Below are positions 9,504-17,905 of a DNA stretch of 64,000 nt, piece by piece; positions within the stretch are counted from its first letter, which is position 1, and each line of letters begins with the position of its first letter. The stretch is from Mycolicibacterium neoaurum (GTDB taxonomy: Bacteria > Actinomycetota > Actinomycetes > Mycobacteriales > Mycobacteriaceae): NCBI RefSeq assembly GCF_036946495.1, contig NZ_JAQIIX010000002.1, forward strand, positions 1,860,001 through 1,924,000. Reading direction: 5' to 3'. The notes under the pieces are model-generated. The model did no database searches. It saw nothing but the letters and a program-made list of their open reading frames with translations, and was not told where the DNA came from. The translations under genes were made by a program, and so were the position numbers.

Positions 9504-10841
9504 ATGGTTGCCTCAATTCCCCCTGTGCCGTTTGTGTACGGGGCACTGCCGCCGGAGGTGAATACCGGCCGGTTGATGGCCGGTGCCGGTGCGGCGCCCA
9601 TGTATCAGGCTGCTGCTGCCTGGGAATCCTTGGCGATTGCGTTGGAGACCCAGGCCGAGGAGCTTTCCGCCAGCCTCGCTTCGCTGGCGGGGTCCTGGCA
9701 GGGCGGGGCGAGTGAGCAGGCGGTCCAGGCAACCACGCCCATGGTCGTCTGGTTGCACACCGCCGCCCTGCAGGCCCAGAAGCGGGCCATGCAGGCGATC
9801 GCCCAGGCGAACTCGTACCTGCTGGCCATGGCGGTGACGCCGCCACTGGTCGAGATCGAGGCCAACCACGTCACGCACGCCGTCCTGGAGGCGACCAACT
9901 TCCTCGGCGTGAACACCGTGCCGATCGGGGTCAACGAGTTCGACTACTTCGTGCGGATGTGGACGCAGGCGGCCGTCGCGATGCACGGCTATCAGGCGGA
10001 GACGGCCGCCAACACCATGTTCGAACCGATCCCGCCGCTCAAACCGATCGTGATGCCCGGTGTCGGTGAGGCAGCGCTGGGGTTCGCCTCGGGCAAGATC
10101 GCAGCGACCCTGCCGGGTTCGGCGATGCGAGAGCTGGCATTCGCGCAGGTCACTGCGCAGGCGAGCATCGAATCCGCGGCGCTGCATGCCGGTCGTGCCG
10201 CGGCGAACAGCAATGCGGCGATGGTGTCGGCGCAAACGCAGGCGCGCAAGGGTGAGAACACCGCCCAGCAGGCCCAAGGTGAGCCCGAGCAGCTGATGCA
10301 GGGTGCGCAGCAGGGCGCGCAGATGGGTATGCAGGTTGCCTCGCAGGTGGGTTCGATGCTCACCCAGGCTCCGCAGCAGATGATGCAGACGGTCACCCAG
10401 CCGATGCAGCAGATCCTCGCGCCGATGCAGCAGGTCAGTTCGATGTTCGGCCAGATCGGTGGCGGTCTGAACAAGGGTGCGCAGTTCGGGCTGATGGGTG
10501 CCAGTCCGTTCTCCAACCATCCGCTGGCCGGTGGGACCGGCGCCGGAGCCGGTGCCGGACTGGTGCGCGCGGCGTCGTTGCCCGGCGCGGGCGGCACGCT
10601 GGCCAGCACACCGCTGATGAGCGGATTGCTCGGACAGACGGCGGGGGCTGCTGCCCCGGCCGGTGCGGCGGCCGGCGGTGCCGGATCGGGGTTGGCCCCG
10701 GTCGGCAACGGAGCCGGCGGCGGACCCATGGGGGGCATGGGGCAGGGAGCGAAACGCGGTACGAATCGGCAGAGCCTGGCGGCGCCGTCCGCCCTCGCCC
10801 ACGACCTGGGTGAGGACGAGGACGAGGACGACGACTGGTGA
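9504..10841 (+). CDS. PPE68: PPE family protein PPE68
   Basis: This is the PPE partner of PE35 in the ESX-1 locus (Rv3873 equivalent). The N-terminal PPE domain (about 1-170) contains the name-giving PPE (ALPPEVNTGRL) and the WxG motif in SWQGGASEQA. The region after about residue 230 is rich in Gln, Met, Gly and Ala, with MQQ repeats (GAQQGAQMGMQ, QQMMQTVTQPMQQ), then a Gly/Ala tail ending in the acidic run EDEDEDDDW. Length is 445 residues against about 368 in M. tuberculosis, so the low-complexity part is longer. EspG1 is the probable chaperone. It lies 41 bp after PE35 and 91 bp before esxB. Confidence 0.92.
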   Translation: MVASIPPVPFVYGALPPEVNTGRLMAGAGAAPMYQAAAAWESLAIALETQAEELSASLASLAGSWQGGASEQAVQATTPMVVWLHTAALQAQKRAMQAIAQANSYLLAMAVTPPLVEIEANHVTHAVLEATNFLGVNTVPIGVNEFDYFVRMWTQAAVAMHGYQAETAANTMFEPIPPLKPIVMPGVGEAALGFASGKIAATLPGSAMRELAFAQVTAQASIESAALHAGRAAANSNAAMVSAQTQARKGENTAQQAQGEPEQLMQGAQQGAQMGMQVASQVGSMLTQAPQQMMQTVTQPMQQILAPMQQVSSMFGQIGGGLNKGAQFGLMGASPFSNHPLAGGTGAGAGAGLVRAASLPGAGGTLASTPLMSGLLGQTAGAAAPAGAAAGGAGSGLAPVGNGAGGGPMGGMGQGAKRGTNRQSLAAPSALAHDLGEDEDEDDDW

Positions 10842-10932
10842 ACCGTCAACCGACACAAGACTTCCCGGCCGAGGGGGCTGGAAGACTCGCCATCAGTGGT
10901 GAGGACACAGGAAAACAGAAAGAGTACCGAGC

Positions 10933-11235
10933 ATGGCACAGATGAATACAGATGCCGCTGTCCTCGCCAAGGAGGCGGCCCACTTCGAGAGCATCTCCGG
11001 CGAGCTCAAGGGAGTGATCTCTCAGGTCGAGGCCACCGGTGGTGCGCTCGCGGCCCAGATGGTCGGTCAGGCGGGCACCGCGGCACAGGCCGCGCTGCTG
11101 CGCTTCCACGAGGCCGCCGCGCGACAGGTTCAGGAGCTGAACGACATCTCCCAGAACATCCAGACTTCGGGCATGCAGTACACCACCGCGGACGAGGACC
11201 AGGCCGGCACCCTTTCGTCGGCCATGAACCTCTGA
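10933..11235 (+). CDS. esxB: ESX-1 substrate EsxB (CFP-10)
   Basis: EsxB forms a 1:1 helical-hairpin dimer with EsxA and carries the C-terminal signal that brings the pair to EccCb1. The 100-residue product has the family's N-terminal MNTDAAVLAKEA helix and the C-terminal export motif YTTAD at 83-87, followed by a flexible tail (AGTLSSAMNL). The turn between the helices reads MVG at 43-45 instead of WxG, so the tryptophan that names the WXG100 family is absent here. My memory is that the M. smegmatis protein has the same substitution. It is followed 29 bp later by esxA. Confidence 0.95.
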   Translation: MAQMNTDAAVLAKEAAHFESISGELKGVISQVEATGGALAAQMVGQAGTAAQAALLRFHEAAARQVQELNDISQNIQTSGMQYTTADEDQAGTLSSAMNL

Positions 11236-11264
11236 CCCTTACCAACTTTCAAAGGAGATAACAT

Positions 11265-11552
11265 ATGTCGCAACAGGTTTGGCAGTTCGGCGGTATCGAA
11301 GGTTCCGCAGGCGAGATCCATGGCGCCGTCGGCGTCACCCAGGGTCTGCTCGACGAGGGCAAGGCCTCGCTCGCTTCGCTCGCCTCGGTGTGGGGTGGCT
11401 CGGGTTCGGAGGCCTACCAGGCCGTGCAGATGCGGTGGGACAGCACTTCGGCCGAGCTGAACGCCGCGCTGCAGAATCTCGCGCAGACGATCAGCGAGTC
11501 CGGACAGCACATGCAGCAGATCGAGCATGGCGTCACCGGGATGTTCGCCTAG
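11265..11552 (+). CDS. esxA: ESX-1 substrate EsxA (ESAT-6)
   Basis: EsxA is the major secreted effector of ESX-1, co-exported with EsxB; in pathogens it contributes to phagosomal membrane damage, and in rapid growers ESX-1 affects DNA transfer. The 95-residue protein is a WXG100 hairpin with WGG at residues 43-45 and the usual MFA end. It has an excellent ribosome binding site (AAAGGAGATAACAT before the ATG), consistent with high expression. A strong hairpin follows 17 bp after the stop, separating it from espI. Confidence 0.97.
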   Translation: MSQQVWQFGGIEGSAGEIHGAVGVTQGLLDEGKASLASLASVWGGSGSEAYQAVQMRWDSTSAELNAALQNLAQTISESGQHMQQIEHGVTGMFA

Positions 11553-11569
11553 TCCAAGCGCACCAAGGG

Positions 11570-11601
11570 GTGGGCGGATTAGCCTTTGGGCATCCGCCCA
11601 C
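11570..11601 (+). terminator. Hairpin after esxA (terminator or attenuator)
   Basis: GTGGGCGGAT at 11570-11579 is perfectly complementary to ATCCGCCCAC at 11592-11601 with a 12-base loop. A modest T-containing stretch (TGTGTGTTTT) follows. It could end or attenuate transcription between the highly expressed esxB-esxA pair and espI, or act as an RNA processing or stabilising structure. Confidence 0.6.
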
Positions 11602-11652
11602 TCCGTGTGTTTTACAACGTGTTTTTCACTGGCACGACTTTGAGAGGTGCTT

Positions 11653-13065
11653 ATGTCGGCAGACTATGACCGGCTGTTCCATTCCTCCGGCGCGTCCGAC
11701 GCTGCCGACGAGGATGCCGCGGCACGTCGTGAGGGTGCCTCCCCGATGCCGGTGAACGCCTCCGGTGCGGGCAATGCGAGTTATGCCGGCGAGCACACCC
11801 CACCGCCGATGCCGATCGCACCCACCCAGGCCGCCGCGGCCCCGCCGCCGGCCTCGGTCGCGCCGCCACCCAGTGCTTCCGAGGTGACCAGCCAGATTCC
11901 GGTCACCGGGCCGCAGCACGTCCAGAACGGCATGATGCGCACCCCGCAGACCGCCCAGCCCGCGGGTGCTCGATTCGAACAACAGACCTTTGCGCCACCG
12001 CCGCAGCCCCGCTCCGCGCCCGCGCCCGCGCCGAGCGCGCATTACAACGACACGGTGGAGACGGGCTGGACCCCGTCGAGTGCACCCGCGCCCACCGGGC
12101 AGCCCGCCCCGACATCGGCGGCAACCATGGGCAATCACCGGGCCATCGACGCGCTGTCACACGTCGGGGTTCGCACAGCGGTCAAGATGCCGTCGCAACG
12201 CGGCTGGCGACACTGGCTTTATCTGCTGACGCGGATCAACATGGGCCCGTCACCGGATGAGCTCTACGAGATGGACCTCCAGGCTCGGGTGCGCCGAAAT
12301 GCCAGGGACTCTTATCAGATCGGGGTGTTCGGTCTCAAGGGCGGTGTCGGCAAGACGGCTGTCACCGTTGCCCTCGGCTCGGCACTGAGCCGGGTCCGCG
12401 GCGATCGGATCCTGGCCATCGACGCCGACCCGGATTGCGGCAACCTCGCCGACCGCGCCGGTCGACAGTCGGCGGCGACCATCGCAGACCTGTTGTCGGA
12501 CAAGGAATTGTCCCGCTACAACGACATCCGCGCCTATACCAGCATGAACGCGGCCAACCTGGAGGTGCTGTCCTCCGAGGAGTACAGCGCGGCCCGGCGC
12601 GAGTTCAACGAAGAAGACTGGAAGGGTGCGGTCAGCGTCGTATCCCGCTACTACAACCTGGTGCTTGCCGACTGCGGCGCGGGCTTGTTCCAACCGGCCT
12701 CGCGCGGGGTGTTGGCGACCGTCTCGGGCATGGTCATCGTCGCCAGCGCGTCCATCGACGGCGCGCGCCAGGCGGCGGTCACCATGGACTGGTTGCGCCA
12801 GAACGGATACCAGGATCTGCTGGGTCGCTCCTGCGTGGTGATCAATCACGTGACACCGGGCAAGACGAACATCGACGTCGAGGATCTGGTGCAGCAGTTC
12901 GAGCGGCACGTTCCGCCCGGTCGGGTTGTCGTGCTGCCGTGGGACAAGCACATCGCCGCGGGCACCGAGATCCAGCTGGACCTGCTCGGTAAGACGTTCC
13001 AGCGGCGAATCCTGGAGCTGGCCGCGGGTCTGTCCGACGACTTCGACCGGCTCGAACGGCGTTGA
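11653..13065 (+). CDS. espI: ESX-1 secretion-associated MinD/ParA-like P-loop protein EspI
   Basis: EspI is a cytosolic ESX-1 accessory protein proposed to tune secretion in response to ATP status. The N-terminal ~150 residues are rich in Pro and Ala (PPPMPIAPTQ, PPPQPRSAPAPAPS). The C-terminal part is a SIMIBI-class ATPase domain with KGGVGKT at residues 229-235 and DADPDCGN just after. The ATG at 11653 follows GAGAGG; a GTG two codons upstream is less likely. The 470 residues are well short of the 666 of Rv3876, mostly through a smaller proline-rich part. The stop overlaps the eccD1 TTG start (TTGA). Confidence 0.9.
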   Translation: MSADYDRLFHSSGASDAADEDAAARREGASPMPVNASGAGNASYAGEHTPPPMPIAPTQAAAAPPPASVAPPPSASEVTSQIPVTGPQHVQNGMMRTPQTAQPAGARFEQQTFAPPPQPRSAPAPAPSAHYNDTVETGWTPSSAPAPTGQPAPTSAATMGNHRAIDALSHVGVRTAVKMPSQRGWRHWLYLLTRINMGPSPDELYEMDLQARVRRNARDSYQIGVFGLKGGVGKTAVTVALGSALSRVRGDRILAIDADPDCGNLADRAGRQSAATIADLLSDKELSRYNDIRAYTSMNAANLEVLSSEEYSAARREFNEEDWKGAVSVVSRYYNLVLADCGAGLFQPASRGVLATVSGMVIVASASIDGARQAAVTMDWLRQNGYQDLLGRSCVVINHVTPGKTNIDVEDLVQQFERHVPPGRVVVLPWDKHIAAGTEIQLDLLGKTFQRRILELAAGLSDDFDRLERR

Positions 13066-14600
13066 CCGCGACGGCCGCGCCTTCGGGGGCGACAGGGACG
13101 ACACCGGTCACTCCGGGTAGGCCCGCCACCACCCGGGTCACCATCCTGACCGGGCGACGGATGACCGACCTGGTCCTGCCTGCCTCGGCACCCATCGAGA
13201 CCTACATCGACGAGACGGTGTCGGTGCTCGCCGATCTTCTCGACGATTCGCCACCGGATGTGCTGGCGGGCTTCGACTTCAAGGCTCAGGGGGTCTGGGC
13301 GTTCGCCCGTCCGGGTGCGCCGCCGATGAAGGCATCGGAATCCCTCGACGAGGCCGGTGTCGTCGACGGAGCGCTGCTGACGTTGGTGTCGGTGAGCCGG
13401 ACCGAACGGTACCGCCCGCTGGTCGAGGACGTGATCGACGCCATCGCGGTGCTCGATGAGTCCCCCGAGTTCGATCGCACCGCACTGAACCGGTTCGTCG
13501 GGCTGGCCATCCCGGTCGTGTCGACGATCGCGACCGTGGTTGCGCTGGTGGCATGGACGCAATCCGGTAAGGACTGGTGGTGGTCCATCGCGTTGGCGCT
13601 GTTGGGCCTGGGGCTGGTGGGCGGCGCCATGATGGCCCGTTCTCGGTACGACAACGTGAACCTGTCCGAAAGCCTGGTCGTCGCTGCGCTTCCGGTGCTC
13701 TCCGGCGCGGCGGCGCTGGCAGTGCCGCTGCCCCGCGAGGCCGACGGGCTGGGCGCACCCCAGGTCGCCGGTGCCGCCGCGGTGGCTCTGCTCTACACCT
13801 TGGCCACCCGTGGAGGCCCGCGCAGACGCGCCAGCGTCGCGGCCTTTGCCGCGGTGCTTTCGGTGGCGATCACTGCGGGTGCCATCGCCTTCGGTTATGG
13901 CGGGCAGGAGTGGGTCCCGGCCGGCGCCATCGCCTTCGGGCTGATCGTGGTCACCAATGCCGCCAAGTTGACGGTCGCGGTTGCCCGTATCGCGCTGCCC
14001 CCCATTCCCGCTCCCGGCGAGGCGGTGGCCAACGACGAGCTGCTCGACCCGGTGTCGCGTCCCGATGGCGCGGATGAGGAGACTCCGACCTGGCAGGCGA
14101 TCATCGCCTCGGTGCCCGACTCCGCCGCGCGGCTGACCGAGCGTAGTGAGCTGTCCAAGCAACTGCTGATCGGATTCTTGACCGCAGGTGCCTCGGTGCT
14201 GGCCGCCGGCGCGATCGCGGTTGTGGTGCAAGGACATTTCTTCCTGCACAGTCTGATCGTCGCGGCACTGGTCACGGTGATCTGTGGCTTCCGGTCACGG
14301 CTCTACGCCGAGCGTTGGTGCGCCTGGGCGCTGATGGCCGTCACCGTTGCCGTGCCGACCGGTGTCACCGTTCGGCTCTGCCTGTGGTTCCCCGACCAGT
14401 CCTGGCTGGTGCTGGGCATCTATCTGCTGCTGGCCATGGTCGCGCTGATCATGGTGGGGGCCACCGATAACGTCAACCGGCTCTCGCCGGTGACCAAGCG
14501 GATCCTCGAACTGCTCGATGGCGCGTCGATCGCGGCGGTGATCCCGCTGCTGCTCTGGATCGCCGGGGTGTACGACCTGCTGCGTAACCTGCGCTTCTAG
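13062..14600 (+). CDS. eccD1: ESX-1 transmembrane pore component EccD1
   Basis: EccD is the multi-spanning subunit that, as dimers, forms the membrane vestibule of type VII systems. The 512-residue product begins with a soluble ubiquitin-like domain (about 24-110, RVTILTGRRMTDLVLP and ETYIDETVSVLADLL). About eleven hydrophobic helices follow, from residue 145 to the end (for example IPVVSTIATVVALVAW, IYLLLAMVALIMV). The likely start is TTG at 13062, overlapping the espI stop by 4 bp; no better start is in frame. The 3' end overlaps the convergent espL by 4 bp, so espJ and espK, which sit here in M. tuberculosis, are missing. Confidence 0.94.
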   Translation: MTATAAPSGATGTTPVTPGRPATTRVTILTGRRMTDLVLPASAPIETYIDETVSVLADLLDDSPPDVLAGFDFKAQGVWAFARPGAPPMKASESLDEAGVVDGALLTLVSVSRTERYRPLVEDVIDAIAVLDESPEFDRTALNRFVGLAIPVVSTIATVVALVAWTQSGKDWWWSIALALLGLGLVGGAMMARSRYDNVNLSESLVVAALPVLSGAAALAVPLPREADGLGAPQVAGAAAVALLYTLATRGGPRRRASVAAFAAVLSVAITAGAIAFGYGGQEWVPAGAIAFGLIVVTNAAKLTVAVARIALPPIPAPGEAVANDELLDPVSRPDGADEETPTWQAIIASVPDSAARLTERSELSKQLLIGFLTAGASVLAAGAIAVVVQGHFFLHSLIVAALVTVICGFRSRLYAERWCAWALMAVTVAVPTGVTVRLCLWFPDQSWLVLGIYLLLAMVALIMVGATDNVNRLSPVTKRILELLDGASIAAVIPLLLWIAGVYDLLRNLRF

Positions 14601-14920
14601 GTACCGGTGATCTCCGCGACGGCGTCATTGAGCCGGTCGCGGTCGGCGGCGATCGACTCCGAGGCCACCTCGGTCGCATTGCGCAGCGCCTCGTTCAGAC
14701 GTTCCTCGATGGTCTGCGACCCCAGCCGTAGGAGTCCGTCAGCCAGATAGACGTCGACGAGTCGGTGGTGGCCGTTCAGCGTGACCTCCACGGTCTCGGA
14801 TTCATCCGTGGCAGTGAAGGATTCGCTGTCCATCTTGTGCAACTGAGCGTCCATCAGCTCCTGCAACCGGCCGGCCTGACGCAGCACGGCCGCCACCTCC
14901 GGATGCATCTGTTCGCTCAC
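14597..14920 (-). CDS. espL: ESX-1 secretion-associated YbaB/EbfC-like protein EspL
   Basis: This is a 107-residue protein of the YbaB/EbfC fold, equal to Rv3880c by position and by the conserved segment FTATDESETVEVTLNGHH. EspL stabilises EspB, EspE and related substrates in studied mycobacteria. A dimeric nucleoid-associated fold is expected, but DNA binding has not been settled for EspL. The ATG overlaps the espB stop (ATGA), so the two are probably translated together. It ends 4 bp inside the convergent eccD1. Confidence 0.88.
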   Translation of the reverse strand: MSEQMHPEVAAVLRQAGRLQELMDAQLHKMDSESFTATDESETVEVTLNGHHRLVDVYLADGLLRLGSQTIEERLNEALRNATEVASESIAADRDRLNDAVAEITGT

Positions 14921-16485
14921 TTGGATTCCTTGTCCTGGACGTCTTTACGCCGCCGTTGACCGATCACCGGTTCGGTATAGGGGCGGTCCTCGGTGTAGAG
15001 CTCTTCATCGGGTGAGAAGCGTGAGTCGCGGCGCTTCTGCTGGCCCTGCTGGGCGCCGCCGCCGTGGCCCATACCGCCCATACCGCCACCCATACCCATG
15101 CCGCCGCCCATGGCCGATGCCGGTATGGCACCGCCGGTGCCACCCGCGCGTGCGCCCCCGGCCGCAGGACCCGGAGCGACCGTCTCGGCTCCGACACTGG
15201 GCTGCAGCGGCATCGACGGGACACCACCACCACCTCCCCCGGATCCACCTCCGGAACCGCCGCCTCCGACGCCGGCCGGCGAGACGCCCGGATCGTCGAG
15301 ATCGGGCATACCCGTATCGGGCAGGCCGCCGGGTAGACCGCCACCGGGAAGCCCACCGGACGGTGCACCACCACCGCCGGGCTTTCCACCCCCGGACGGG
15401 GCGCCACCACCGGATGGTGCGCCTCCGCCCGACCCTGCCCCCTGGCCCGAGGACGGTGATCCCGTCTGCGGCGAGCCGGCGGGCTGACCGTTCTGCGCTG
15501 ACATCGAGGCCGGCGATACCGCGGGTTGGCCGCCTTCTGGCGCGCCACCGCCACCGCCACCGCCACCACCACCGGTGCCTCCGGTCCCGTTGCCACCGGG
15601 CGGTCCGGTCGGTCCCTGCTCGGCGATGGGGATACGGGGTGGCGGCGGAGTCTGTACGGGAGGCAGGTTGGACACGGCGGCGTAATCCTGGCGCAGATCG
15701 TCCGAACGTTCCTGCAGAGCGGCCATCTCCTGCTGAATCTGCGTCATGGCCGAGCCCTGGCCTGGTTGTCCAACGAGGCTTGCGAGCTGTGCCTCGAGCG
15801 CTTTGTACTGGGTGTAGATCGGGGTGTGGTTCGCGCGCGTCGCGGTGTGGGCGGCAAGGAGAACCTGCGCCTCGTTGGCCAATTTGTCCCACGCCTCGGC
15901 CAGATCGGTGACCCATTGCGCATACTCGTTGATCTTCGCTATCGCAGCATCGGCCGCATCACCTTCCCATCCGCCCGCGAATCCACCGGTGTCATTGCGG
16001 CGGGCGGCATTGGCGGCCGCAGTGAACTCCGCCGCGGCGGCCTTGAGCGAGACGCCGTGGTCACCCGCCTGCAGAGCCATCTCCGCGGACTCGACGTCCT
16101 TGTAACCACCGGGGGAGGCCATGGCGAAAGCGCCGAGCTCGGGCAGCTGAGGATTGGATCCCGAGGGTTGTTTGACGGTGATCCGGTCGACGGCGCCTGC
16201 GCGGGCATCACTGTCCATGGCATCGGCGTATGCACGGTCCACTTCCCGGTAGGCCGTCGCCGTGTCACGCAGCATCTGGTTGAGGACGGTGTTCTGCTCC
16301 TTGGCGATGTTCTGGCACTCGACCAAGGCGGCCGCGTTCTTGTTGAGGTTCTCCACCGCGGTCGCAGAGTTCGGCAGGGCGTCCGGGGCGGCGATATTGG
16401 CCTCGACCGGAGGCCATTCGGCCTCGTCGCGCAGCTTGGCCAGCATGTCCAACGAATCGGGTATGACCCGTACACGGTCACCCAT
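14917..16485 (-). CDS. espB: ESX-1 secreted protein EspB
   Basis: EspB is exported by ESX-1, oligomerises outside the cytoplasmic membrane and is trimmed at its C terminus by MycP1. The 522-residue product has a fused PE-like and PPE-like helical half (about 1-280), with the export motif YREVD at residues 79-83 and the WxG motif WEG at 173-175. The second half is low-complexity, rich in Gly, Pro, Ser and Met (runs of glycine around residue 305, GGGMGMGGGMGGMG near 480), ending in a charged tail (RRKDVQDKESK). It is somewhat longer than the 460-residue M. tuberculosis form. It overlaps espL and lies 19 bp after eccE1 in a leftward operon. Confidence 0.93.
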   Translation of the reverse strand: MGDRVRVIPDSLDMLAKLRDEAEWPPVEANIAAPDALPNSATAVENLNKNAAALVECQNIAKEQNTVLNQMLRDTATAYREVDRAYADAMDSDARAGAVDRITVKQPSGSNPQLPELGAFAMASPGGYKDVESAEMALQAGDHGVSLKAAAAEFTAAANAARRNDTGGFAGGWEGDAADAAIAKINEYAQWVTDLAEAWDKLANEAQVLLAAHTATRANHTPIYTQYKALEAQLASLVGQPGQGSAMTQIQQEMAALQERSDDLRQDYAAVSNLPPVQTPPPPRIPIAEQGPTGPPGGNGTGGTGGGGGGGGGGAPEGGQPAVSPASMSAQNGQPAGSPQTGSPSSGQGAGSGGGAPSGGGAPSGGGKPGGGGAPSGGLPGGGLPGGLPDTGMPDLDDPGVSPAGVGGGGSGGGSGGGGGGVPSMPLQPSVGAETVAPGPAAGGARAGGTGGAIPASAMGGGMGMGGGMGGMGHGGGAQQGQQKRRDSRFSPDEELYTEDRPYTEPVIGQRRRKDVQDKESK

Positions 16486-16504
16486 GACTATCGCCCCCCG
16501 ATCA

Positions 16505-17905
16505 TCACACGGTCTCCAACGCCATCTGGTAGCGACTCTCCTCGCGCGGGTTGATCAGCCGGATCGGCAGCTGACTATGCCGCGGAGTCTCGATGTAGTT
16601 GCTGCGCAGTACAACTCGTCCGACTCCCGGATGTGTGCCCAGATAGGTCGTCGCGTTCGGCCAGACCACCTTGGCCACCTGCCCGATTCGGCCGTTGACG
16701 AAGCCGGCGAACTCGCCGAACTGCGGGCCGAGGGTCACCACGCCACCGGCCGCCGCGGAGCGGATGACGAATTGGGTGAACAGTCGGGCATCACCGAGGT
16801 TGATACTGGAGTCGACATCGTCGAACGGCATGTACACCGGGTAGCGATCCGCGGTCTCACCGATGAGTACTCCGGCCGAACCGATGGGCAGTTCGTAATG
16901 CCGGTCGGTCACCGGGCTCTCACCGAGCAGCGCGGCGCGCTGACCGCCGAACAGACACGAAAAACCGCGGGGCGTAGCGGGATTGGCGAGCGTGGTCAGC
17001 AGCACCGTCGTGGTCGGCGCCTGGCCGGGCCGCAACCGGACGCGGGTGATGGTGTGGTCGGCGCGGGCCGACCACCAGACGTCCGGCCCGCCGGGGGCCA
17101 CGTAGGCCACCGTGAAGCTGCTGCGTCCCTTGATCGATGACCACGATTCACGCTCGAAGCTGATCTCGGTGGCACGGTCGAAATCGTCGAAACTGCGGCC
17201 ACACCGTGCGTCGATCCCGTTGCCGGCCAACTGATCTGCGATACGGGTCGCCGACGAGACAAGGTAGCGGGCCAGCCCGGAGACGCCGGTGTCTCGGCGC
17301 AGTGCGGGGCGGCGGGTCGACTCCGGATCCGCGCGCAGCACGATCCAGGTCCGCCGGTTGGCCGGTGCCGGATACGGGCCGACCACCTGGTCATAGAGCG
17401 CGACCAGGTTGGCAGGCGCGGTCTTGCCGACCCGGTAACCGGCTGCCACCACGTCGGCCTCCAGTTCGGGGCAGTGCGCGGCGAGCAGGTTCTGTACCAG
17501 GCGGGTGTCCACCACGTCGTCGGTGAAGGCCTCGCCATCGACGAGCACGGTCGGGGTGAACGGGCGCGGGATCAGCTCGATGAGGGCGACCAGATAGCCG
17601 TCCTGCCAGCGCACCGCGACGTGGTCACCGGGCATCACCGTGGCCCCGACGGCGGGTGCCGACGGCGGCGGAGGCGGGACGGAGAGCCGTCGCCGCCAGG
17701 CGAACAGTGCCGCGATCCAACCGGTGAACCGCCGACCGCGCACCGTCAGCGTCGTCGCAATGGCGAGCAGGACGCTCAACGTGATGCCCAACCACAGCAG
17801 GTCCAGCGTCGTGAACACCGCGATAAGCGCGGGAATCAGGGTGGCCGCCCACAGCAGATGCCCGGTCGTGAACCGAAAACCGAACTGGCCGAGGAACTCC
17901 TTCAT
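16505..17905 (-). CDS. eccE1: ESX-1 membrane component EccE1
   Basis: EccE is a peripheral, two-helix membrane subunit of the type VII core complex. The 466-residue product starts with two N-terminal hydrophobic segments (about 14-34 LLWAATLIPALIAVFTTLDL and 36-50 LGITLSVLLAIATTL). A soluble domain of about 400 residues follows. Position next to mycP1 equals Rv3882c. Its ATG overlaps the mycP1 stop by 4 bp, typical of a translationally coupled pair. I recognise it mainly by family features and location. Confidence 0.92.
   Translation of the reverse strand: MKEFLGQFGFRFTTGHLLWAATLIPALIAVFTTLDLLWLGITLSVLLAIATTLTVRGRRFTGWIAALFAWRRRLSVPPPPPSAPAVGATVMPGDHVAVRWQDGYLVALIELIPRPFTPTVLVDGEAFTDDVVDTRLVQNLLAAHCPELEADVVAAGYRVGKTAPANLVALYDQVVGPYPAPANRRTWIVLRADPESTRRPALRRDTGVSGLARYLVSSATRIADQLAGNGIDARCGRSFDDFDRATEISFERESWSSIKGRSSFTVAYVAPGGPDVWWSARADHTITRVRLRPGQAPTTTVLLTTLANPATPRGFSCLFGGQRAALLGESPVTDRHYELPIGSAGVLIGETADRYPVYMPFDDVDSSINLGDARLFTQFVIRSAAAGGVVTLGPQFGEFAGFVNGRIGQVAKVVWPNATTYLGTHPGVGRVVLRSNYIETPRHSQLPIRLINPREESRYQMALETV

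Noticed and set aside
15230..15600. Tandem repeat/CRISPR-like pattern in the CCACCACCG-rich region
   Set aside because: It is the Gly/Pro-rich coding part of espB on the minus strand; no spacers or regular repeat-spacer period.
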